Shown here in pieces: positions 57,117-64,000 of a DNA stretch of 64,000 bases; position 1 is the first letter of the stretch; every line of letters starts with the position of its first letter. Location: contig JAVYIG010001810.1 in NCBI GenBank assembly GCA_035222895.1, forward strand, positions 1 to 64,000, written 5' to 3'. Source of the DNA: Strongylocentrotus droebachiensis (Eukaryota > Echinodermata > Echinoidea > Camarodonta > Strongylocentrotidae). The notes under the pieces were generated by a model. The model saw only the letters and a program-made list of their open reading frames with translations. It searched no databases and was not told the origin of the DNA. The translations under genes and the position numbers were made by a program.

Positions 57117-57834
57117 CTCTCTTGAGATGCATCTCTGTACCAACTTTCATGGCTTCTGTTTCCAAGATCTCAGCTGGTTTGCCCTCAATTCCTGTGAAAT
57201 CATAGAGAAGCTGCCTCTCACACCATGCTTGAGCCGTCAGGTCGGACACCCAGAGGTATTTTCCTTTGAACTCCCTCAACGGATCCATCGTAAATTTCTT
57301 TGTCTCTTCCTCAAGATCCAGCTTTGCTTTCTTTGTCGGCGAAGCATCTGTAGCAATGTCGCTTTCAGTTCTTTTTGCAATTGTCCTCTGGCAGTTGTGG
57401 CAAATGTTTTCCTTGCAGTCATCATCTTTTGCCATTTCTTTACCAGTTGAAACCTCAACATCCTTTTTATTTAGCTCCTCTGCTGAGGGTGAGACTGAGT
57501 CAGTGACAGATTTTTCACAACTGCAGCTGCAGATCGTTATCGATACTTCCCCTGAATTCTTTTCAGTTTTATCATTGTTTTGTGAGAAAGACTTAGTATT
57601 GTCACTGACTGATGTTGAATTGCTTTTCAAACTTTGATCAAAGTCATCCATGGCCTGATGTAAAATTGCCTCATCTTCCCAATCGTCCAGCCATTCGTCA
57701 CCAAAACACATTTCACCATCCCCGCCGGAGCTCTGGCGGTCCTTCTTCCGATTCTCCGTACCTCGCGATGCAGTTGCACGGCTGCTTGTCAGTCGAATAG
57801 CAACGGGTGCTTGTTTCGCAGTTTTCTCGGCCAT
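57117..57834 (-). CDS. EXO5: EXO5 exon 1 (exonuclease V, start)
   Basis: Exonuclease V is a single-strand-specific DNA exonuclease with a 4Fe-4S cluster, acting in nuclear DNA repair in animals. The exon has 239 codons plus one base from ATG 57834; the donor reads GAG|GTTAGA. Four exons together give 501 residues. About residues 1-190 are a long, low-complexity, charged N-terminus with no known domain; human EXO5 is about 370 residues, so the extra length is here. The conserved core starts at YLWVSDLTAQAWCERQLLYD, where C205 is the first Fe-S ligand, followed by ETEAMKVGTEMHLKR. The gene is divergent from SRRD. Identity rests on the ordered motifs plus phase-consistent exons. Confidence 0.93.
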
Positions 57835-58290
57835 AACGAATTAAATCATACAAATCCCCCTCATAATTAGCAAAACTACAGTTTAAGTTCTTATTCCCTC
57901 AGTATAAACAATACTCCAACTGGTCTGTGTCGTTAAAGTGCAAAATATTATCGAACGGTCGTCGATCCTGCACCAACTTGTTATTAACCAGTCAAAGATT
58001 GCGCAATATCCCGCGCTAATGATAGTAAATTTTCAGTCTTTAAATATTTTTTTAAATAATCAATTTTGTTTTCAGACTACAAAAAGGAATTAATTATTAT
58101 AAATTATTACTAACATTTATCTTATAATCAAAAATCTAATTATTTGTTTAATTTTGTCTTATAATAGCTAAAATATACAAATTAATTTTGAGTGATAATT
58201 TAAATTCCTTGCATATAAAACTACGTAGGAGCAAGTTTTGTCATGAATCCAAGTTGAACAAAACTGCAGATTCATGTATTGGGATGAGCC
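57835..58290. promoter_or_regulatory. Putative bidirectional promoter of EXO5 and SRRD
   Basis: 456 bp separate the two start codons. It contains a palindrome ATTGCGCAAT (57998-58007), which resembles a C/EBP site, directly followed by ATCCCGCGC, which resembles an E2F-type site. There is no obvious TATA box for either gene. A short upstream reading frame (ATG at 58284, out of frame, ending after 8 codons) overlaps the SRRD start. Confidence 0.5.
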
Positions 58291-58463
58291 ATGGAGGAGA
58301 GGATTGATGAAGAAGGATTTTGTGTTGTTTCCAGAAAGAAAGGAAGGAAGAGAAGAGGACCATCTTCCAGTGCTAATCAAGGAGATCAGTGTAATCGTTC
58401 TGTTCTCTCTATGACGAGTGATATTGATGCACCGTCACTGATTGTGAAAATCAAACAGTGTGT
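58291..58463 (+). CDS. SRRD: SRRD exon 1 (SRR1-like protein)
   Basis: First coding exon. The ATG at 58291 has strong context (GAGCCATGG), followed by 57 codons plus two bases, and a consensus donor GTAAGT. It encodes DEEGFCVVSRKKGRKRRGP, the basic N-terminal motif seen at the start of SRR1-domain proteins. The family includes plant SRR1 (light and clock signalling), yeast Ber1 and animal SRRD (linked to haem and circadian function); its biochemical activity is not established. Exons 1-4 encode about 270 residues in consistent phases, and the gene continues beyond 64000. Identity comes mainly from exons 3 and 4. Confidence 0.85.
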
Positions 58464-58942
58464 GTAAGTTCGGAATATTCTACTTTCATTTACTTTTTTA
58501 CATCACTGAATAGATCTATGTCTGTCTAATTCTTCACTTACATTTATGACATTTTAAGCTAAATACAGTGTAGTTTTGTGTGACTCATTGTCATTTAACT
58601 TGTAATGATATGCTGATATATTTCAACCATTAGCTAGACTATATAAATGTGAAAGAATATTACTACGAACATAATTTCCCAATAGGCCTAAACTAAAGTG
58701 TCAATTTCATGAGTGTATAAAAAATGATGTTTAGTTCAGTGACAATCTACTGACAATGCAGTGGTGTAAATGTAATGTGATTCATATTTATTACTTTGTT
58801 ATCTGCTGTTGAAGAGAGATGGCTCTAGCCTAGCTTTGTCAATGTTTTTCCTCCCTCTAATTTCTAACTAAGCTCTTTAATGCATGTCAATGTGTACATG
58901 ATTTTATTATCTTATTTTTTGTATTGACATTGTATTCTTTAG

Positions 58943-58983
58943 AAATGACCTTCAGATCAGCAGTTTTTTCAGCAAATTTAAAG
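58943..58983 (+). CDS. SRRD: SRRD exon 2
   Basis: A 41-bp exon, phase 2 in and phase 1 out, between TATTCTTTAG and G|GTGAGT. It encodes NDLQISSFFSKFK. Both junctions keep the frame open with exons 1 and 3. Confidence 0.8.
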
Positions 58984-59248
58984 GTGAGTTGTTTTCTATA
59001 GACTAAAGTTTCATCTTCCAGATTGTAACATCCTTAGTTGGCTATAAATGCTATGATTGAAATAGAATGATGGTTCTAACGAAAACGTGCATGATGTAGA
59101 ATTGCATAAAGATGATTTGATTAATGCAGAATCCTTTTACAAATAGTTGTTCAGTTTCATGAAAGCCTTTTAAAGAATTTCTTTAACAATGCAATCATGT
59201 ATATATACTTTCAAATTCTGAACATTTTTTTTAATTAATCTTTTTCAG

Positions 59249-59748
59249 AAACATGGCGAATTGCACAACATCGAATCTCAAACAGATTACCCCAGAATGA
59301 CATCTCATCTGAACACTGCATTCCTGAAGGCCTCGTCAAAGACACAAACAGCGATACAAAGGTATCATTAAAACAGACAGACCCTAAAGAAGAAGATGAT
59401 AAGATCTTTGCAAGAACTGAAAATGAAGAGGGTAGAAGGAGGCAAGCATCTGCAGGAACTCCAAATTCATCTTCGCATCGTGTGACAGATTCGACGATGG
59501 CCGAAGCTAAAATGACACAATCAGACAAATGGTCAGAGGATACTGCTCACATACAAGGAGAGAGTTTAAAGTCAGCCGGAGTTGATAAACTGGGATTTTT
59601 AGAGAATGATTTAGGAGAGATTTTTACTGAGTCCAGGATTATGAAGGACAGGAGAGTGGAGCAGATTGTGTGCTATGGTCTCGGTAATTTTTCATCATGC
59701 GTGACGGCCAGATTTCAGCTTGCATTGCTGATTCTACTGAATTCATTG
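59249..59748 (+). CDS. SRRD: SRRD exon 3 (start of SRR1 domain)
   Basis: A 500-bp exon, acceptor CTTTTTCAG, donor TTG|GTATGA, phase 1 in and phase 0 out. The first part (WRIAQHRISNRLPQND) and the middle are polar and acidic, probably a disordered insertion. The last 45 residues are the SRR1-domain start: RVEQIVCYGLGNFSSCVTAR, then FQLALLILLNSL. The YGLGNF/ARFQLA pattern is the family hallmark. Confidence 0.92.
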
Positions 59749-59763
59749 GTATGACTACAAACC

Positions 59764-60046
59764 AGGGGAGTGTTTCACAAAGACTATTAAGATCGACTTT
59801 AAGTTGGATTTAACTATGGCACGCCGTTCATGCCACTCTAACCAATCCTGTCATTGGTTTCTCAAGTGACGTACAAATCATGGTAACAAATCTACAGAAT
59901 TTACATTTTTTGATAGTTTGATTAAAAGAATATTATCTAAAGATCATAATTGAGAGACCAATGGTGAGAGTAACCAGTGGCATGAATGGCCTGCTATAGT
60001 TAAGTCCCACTTAAAGTAGGTCTTAGTCTTGTGAAACACTCCCAGG
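59764..60046. mobile_element. Palindromic MITE in SRRD intron 3
   Basis: The ends GGGGAGTGTTTCACAAAGAC and the complement of GGGAGTGTTTCACAAGACTA are inverted repeats. Similarity continues inward (TTAACTATGGCACGCC.. against its counterpart), so almost the whole 283 bp folds back. No coding capacity. Superfamily not assigned. Confidence 0.7.
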
Positions 60047-60240
60047 TAGCATTAATAGGAACTTTTAGAAATGCACGTCAAGAGCTTTGACTGCAACGTG
60101 TGACGTCATTTTAAGGCACTGCGCCTGCGTCACGTGGTCTCAGTCGGCGATCGAGAATGCGTCAACCTTGATTTTCCTAAATCTAGTACATGCAATACAT
60201 ACATACATATTGACATTTATAAAGCGCCTTTACATGCTGA

Positions 60241-60366
60241 AATGTGTAGAACAGGTGTCACATGCACCTGTTCTACACATATTTACATATTAGCAGTGAA
60301 GGGATGTTCTTTTGTTGAGGGTAGAATGAGGAATGTCCTCTTTCTTTGTCCGTGATGTTTATTGTG
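60241..60366. repeat. Half copy of the 27.5-kb foldback element
   Basis: It shares TGTGTAGAACAGGTGTCACA, then TTAGCAGTGAAGGGATGTTC, TTGTTGAGGGTAGAATGAGG and TCTTTCTTTGTCCGT with the right arm at 27709-27834. The opposite arm is absent here. A short internal palindrome (TGTAGAACAGGTG / CACCTGTTCTACA) remains. Confidence 0.75.
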
Positions 60367-60610
60367 TTACTTCCTGCATGCATATCGTCGAGTGCAATCT
60401 AAAAGATTTCTAATTGTAGCCAACATGGGCAGTTAAGTACGTTGACACGCATGATCAGTCAGCGTTCGTCATGTTCTCGTTCACTCATTCTAAAAGTCCC
60501 TATTATCCTTTTGAAAGCAAAGTTCTGTAGAGGGCAAGTAATTATAGATGGTATACAGTACATCCCAATAGTTGGGCACTAGGGTAAGGTGTATGGTCAG
60601 GTTTAGGGTT

Positions 60611-60947
60611 CAGGGGCGTAAATCCCGGGGGGGGGGGGGGGATTGGGGGGCTGCATCCCCCCTGGCTTGAAGTAGGGGGGGATGACCTGTACAAACATCC
60701 CCCCTAAAAAAAATGCTTATTCAGCGGTCGGCTGAGTCGTTGCAATTTTTTGGAGACCAAAAAAAGTGTCCTCTTACCCCCTTCCTCCCACCCCCCTCCC
60801 CCCGCTTATTCAGCGGTCGGCTGAGTCTTTGCGAAATTTTCGGCCCGATTTATAAATGTTAAAATCCTGCGTACGCGCCTGGCGTGTAGTATGTGATGGC
60901 TATCGCCGATCATCCCCCCCACTCCTCGGTACGGATTTACGCCCCTG
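60611..60947. mobile_element. hAT-like MITE with poly-G/C core
   Basis: A 337-bp element with termini CAGGGGCGTAAATCC and GGATTTACGCCCCTG, a perfect 15-bp inverted repeat. It is flanked by a perfect 8-bp duplication TTAGGGTT (60603-60610 and 60948-60955). The interior has two copies of TTATTCAGCGGTCGGCTGAG and the terminus-like GCGTACGCGCCTGG, shared with the element at 33364, so one family member is nested or recombined into it. Confidence 0.88.
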
Positions 60948-61132
60948 TTAGGGTTTGTAGATGTCTTTCACAGTAACTGGAGTCCAGAGTCCAGATCCCA
61001 CTGCTGCCACCATGTTGAGTATGAGACATCACCAGTTCATAACTGATAAAACATAACTCGTCTCACACAATTAAAATCACAACTTGATTCCCAGCCGATT
61101 GTGTCCATCTTTGATATGGCTAAAGTGTGAAC

Positions 61133-61678
61133 TAGGGCTGCGACGGGTAGTCGAATACTCGATTACCCGCACGGTTGACAACTACTCGGGTACAATTTCT
61201 TGTACCCGAATATTCGGTCGCAAAAAAAAAAACTGTCCAGACCCACGCTTACCCGTGCCAGGGAGAGCGGCGGCCGCTGGCATGGTACCGTTGTTAAAAA
61301 TGTTTCCAACTCAAGCACTGTCAAACTCACCACTCAGAAACTGGGACCAAATGTCCGGATTTCTGTTTGGACTCGGAGGACAATGGATTATTCTGTCATT
61401 TTTGGTTTTTAAAACAGCATTATTTACTATTATTATTATTATTAAATCGGCGTCTTCAACTGCAACTTGAAGTAAAATTGCATGCCTTTTCGGCGATACT
61501 GGGATACTGCACCAGTGGTATGGTGGTGGCAAAAAAAAATCAAAAAAATCAAAAAAATCAAAAAAATCAAAAATTAAAAAAAAATCCAAAAAAAACATGG
61601 CGTCCGAATATTCGAGTATTCGCTTGTAAGCCTGGGAGTGTACTCGGGTACCTCATTACACTGTTGTGCACAGCCTTA
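61133..61678. mobile_element. hAT-like element, 546 bp
   Basis: Termini TAGGGCTGCGAC and the complement of TAAGGCTGTGCAC. Flanking octamers are GTGTGAAC (61125-61132) and GTGTGAAT (61679-61686), 7 of 8 identical. Subterminal CGAATACTCGA and CGAATATTCGAGTATTCG clusters lie at both ends, as is common in hAT elements. The inside holds an (ATT)n and an (AAAAAATC)n run. No transposase. Confidence 0.75.
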
Positions 61679-61741
61679 GTGTGAATGTAGGCAACGCACA
61701 ACATTAAACACATATACACTTTAAAAGTGTAAACATATTAC

Positions 61742-63060
61742 AGTATGTATTGAATAGTATTACTTTTAGATATAATCCCGATGGCAGCTATCATACAGCT
61801 AAACTGGGATGTCCGTGCAACGTGCTGGCATAGTGGCAGTGCATGAAGTCTATTATTTACAATAAAACGGTGGACGTGCAAGTAAAACCGAGACGTGGAG
61901 TCTACAGTAGCTTGGACCCAACAGGAGGAGGCAACGCTCTGATGATGGGTAGAGCAGCCTCCTGGAAGGTGGTCACTGTTGGAGATATTACCGCAGGAGC
62001 TGATAGGTGGTTCCACGTCCAGATGGTGCGAGGATAGAAGGAGTACTTGAAGCTATCAATGGAAGCTGTGGGTACTGCATACTTCAGAGGGTGATCATTT
62101 CTGCCCAGATATGTAGCTGGGATTATATGTGAGTGGGAAAAAGCATGTTGAGTTGATGATGGTGCATCTTGTAAAACAAAGTGGACTGTGCAAGAAGCCT
62201 GCGATTGTGAAGGGTATCCCATCCCAGTTTGTTGACAAGTGCTGTGACTGATGTTACTCTCCGGTAGTCTTGGTATACAAAACGGGCGGCAGCTCGCTGT
62301 ACTTTCTCAAGACTACTTTGTATTGATGTCAGAGTCCGAGGGTTCCAAGCTTCACTGCCATACTCAAGTTGAGGACGAACAAGCATTGTGTAGGCTTTGG
62401 ATTTGATGCTCTTGGTGCACGGTGATAGAGTTCTGCGTAGGAGGCCAAGGGTTCTATTGGCTTTCTGGGTGGTGAGTTTACATTGGGTGTTCCATTTAAG
62501 GTCATGGGTAATTGTGACACCAAGATACTTGTATTGTTTTACTTGAGGAATTGACTCATTTAGTAGGGTGTAGTCCACTGTGATGGGGTGCTACTTGTTT
62601 GTGATTGACAATGTAGCACACTTCTTGGTGTTGAATCCCATCAGCCATTTTGTAGACCAGTCTGCAAGAACATGGAGATCTTCTTGCAGTATACGAGTGT
62701 CAGAGAGGGAGTCGATCTGCCGGTAGATGACACTGTCATCTGCAAATAGACGCATTGTGGACTTGATGTTGAGTTTGATGTCATTAATGTACAGCAGGAA
62801 AAGTACGGGGCCAATGACAGAACCCTGCGGTACTCCTGAAGTAACCGGCATCCATGCTGAGCGAGCACCATTGACGACGACAGCTTGATGTCTATTCGTT
62901 AGGAGTGACATAGTCCATACTCCCCTGATTCCGTAGTAATGTAGTTTGGATCTAAGGTGTGGATGTGGTACGCGATCAAACGCTTTTTGGAAGTCAAGAA
63001 AGATGATATCAGTTTGGCCTCTAGATTGAAGAGAGGATGACCAATCATCGGTATTGATAA
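61742..63060 (-). pseudogene. LINE fragment, CR1/jockey-like, truncated and broken
   Basis: On the minus strand it encodes the second half of an RT: FLDFQKAFDRVPHPHLRSKL, GVPQGSVIGPVLFLLYINDI, the catalytic FADDSVIYR, KQYKYLGVTI, and further down a WNHLSAPAV-type C-terminal tail. A stop codon interrupts at 62591-62593, another at 62123-62125, and the C-terminal part continues in a different frame (62222 to 61902). The 5' half (endonuclease and RT start) is missing. The FADDSVIY and PQGS(V)IGPVLFLLYINDI motifs fit CR1/jockey-group elements. It lies antisense within SRRD intron 3. Confidence 0.85.
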
Positions 63061-63368
63061 TAACAATAGCAAAACAGCAGTAAGGTTAGGAATAGATTTA
63101 TAGGGTTACCTATTACCCTAATACATTAAACCCTAATGATGCATACATGTAATACAAAAATAGTAGAGTAGAGCCAATCGAGGGTCAGATTTATGTTGTA
63201 TATATGTGTATTCACATAGGTTTGCATGGATGGTGGACAAATCTATGAAAATTTTATAGCTAAAATAAAGTCATATATAAATACATCATTTACATGTACT
63301 CTACATTAGGTGACACCTTGATATGATGGGCAATTTCATTTAATGTAAAACTCTTTTTATATTTACAG

Positions 63369-63467
63369 ATATCTCCAAAGAGTTGTTGTTTATACGACCC
63401 TAACTTCTCTGATGTGGAAAAGCAAGTCCTTGAGAAACAGGGATATTCACTCATCGACAAAAATGAG
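63369..63467 (+). CDS. SRRD: SRRD exon 4 (SRR1 domain continues)
   Basis: 33 codons, phase 0 at both ends, acceptor TTTACAG and donor GAG|GTAAAC. It encodes SPKSCCLYDPNFSDVEKQVL, then EKQGYSLIDKNE, matching the SRR1-domain segment with the conserved YDP motif. Remaining exons lie beyond the window. Confidence 0.9.
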
Positions 63468-64000
63468 GTAAACAAATAATTGTTGCCTTCCTTAACTTTC
63501 CCAACCCACCCTTTTCATCCTTTTCTCTCAATTTTCTTCTCCTTTTTATTTTCACATATTGAGAGCAAGAAGGGCATTAACTGTTAGCTCTTTACCTATT
63601 AATGCCGTTTTAGCTCTGAGAAGATGACACACTCATTGATCATTTTCTTACTTTCATTCTCAGTGCATGAACCATGTAAGGCACAAACTGCAAGTGGAAT
63701 TTTTAAAGTTTTATTTTGTTTTATATAACATGTGTTTATTTTCAGAAGGGCATTAACTATGTGTCAAATGATTTGAATAAGTGCCCCTTGTGGGCTCCAA
63801 ACAGACAGTATATACAGATGGATAAAAAGTATTTGGTCAGTTTGTTCGCAGTTTGAAATGTCATATACTGAATTCATGACTGCTGTGATTATGATATTGA
63901 ACTGCTATAGTAGGGCTCTGACAATTTTAAGCCAATCGCTCCTTTGGATATCAAGATATTTATGATTAAAAGTAGATATCGCAAACACACTACAGGGCAA
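63468..64000 (+). other. SRRD intron 4 (5' part)
   Basis: No further exon was recognised. Two copies of a short repeat (AGAAGGGCATTAACT ... with CTCCAAACAGACAG) lie at about 63555-63635 and 63735-63815. Confidence 0.6.

Larger units (their letters stand above)
59749..63368 (+). other. SRRD intron 3, largely transposon
   Basis: A 3620-bp intron. In order it holds a palindromic MITE (about 59764-60046), half of a foldback element (60241-60366), a poly-G/C MITE (60611-60947), a hAT-like element (61133-61678) and a LINE fragment (about 61742-63060). Unique sequence is under one third. Confidence 0.8.

Noticed and set aside
57266-57637. Plus-strand frame opposite EXO5 exon 1
   Set aside because: It is the complement of a real coding exon, and its hydrophobic pattern mirrors EXO5 codons.
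1-64000. CRISPR arrays, bacterial operons or phage-type systems
   Set aside because: Spliced genes, LINEs, LTR elements and MITEs show eukaryotic DNA. Repeat arrays here are minisatellites without spacer structure.

Overview
This is a 64-kb piece of animal nuclear DNA. It is AT-rich and intron-bearing, with many transposon remnants, many copies of the octamer TACATGTA and long G or C homopolymer runs. Together with the repeat types (a Ty3/gypsy element, CR1/jockey-like LINEs, hAT- and piggyBac-like MITEs, a tRNA-derived SINE relic) this fits a marine invertebrate deuterostome, most likely a sea urchin or related echinoderm. The species call is an inference.

Host genes. Two conserved single-copy genes are recognised, both in the last 14 kb and arranged head to head. 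EXO5 (exonuclease V, single-strand-specific 4Fe-4S nuclease) is on the minus strand as four exons from 57834 down to 50659, complete at 501 codons. SRRD (SRR1-like protein) is on the plus strand from 58291 with four exons seen, and runs off the right edge. Their start codons are 456 bp apart, which suggests a shared bidirectional promoter.

1-42.8 kb: no convincing protein gene. This part holds dispersed repeats: a 2-kb terminal-inverted-repeat element filled with a pyrimidine minisatellite (7235-9213), a degenerate reverse-transcriptase relic (about 12.37-12.85 kb), foldback and palindromic arrays (16.1-16.8, 18.8-19.4, 27.5-27.8, 29.9-31.6, 38.4-38.8 kb), a tandem duplication with TTAGGG-like sequence (17.7-18.8 kb), a TTAA-flanked piggyBac-like element (19838-20611), a GC-rich structured repeat (23.2-23.8 kb) and several MITEs with intact target-site duplications.

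42.8-50.3 kb: a nearly intact, very young Ty3/gypsy LTR retrotransposon. Its 342-bp LTRs differ at two sites. It has gag, a -1 frameshifted protease-pol, and an unusual third reading frame with C2H2 zinc-finger sequence placed just after a splice-acceptor-like site. It lies about 330 bp beyond the EXO5 stop codon, in convergent orientation.

50.6-64 kb: EXO5 and SRRD. Their large introns are mostly transposon. EXO5 intron 3 holds a MITE and a 5'-truncated, frameshifted LINE. SRRD intron 3 holds five elements, including a hAT-like MITE and a minus-strand LINE fragment. A perfect 48-bp hairpin sits 57 bp inside EXO5 intron 1.
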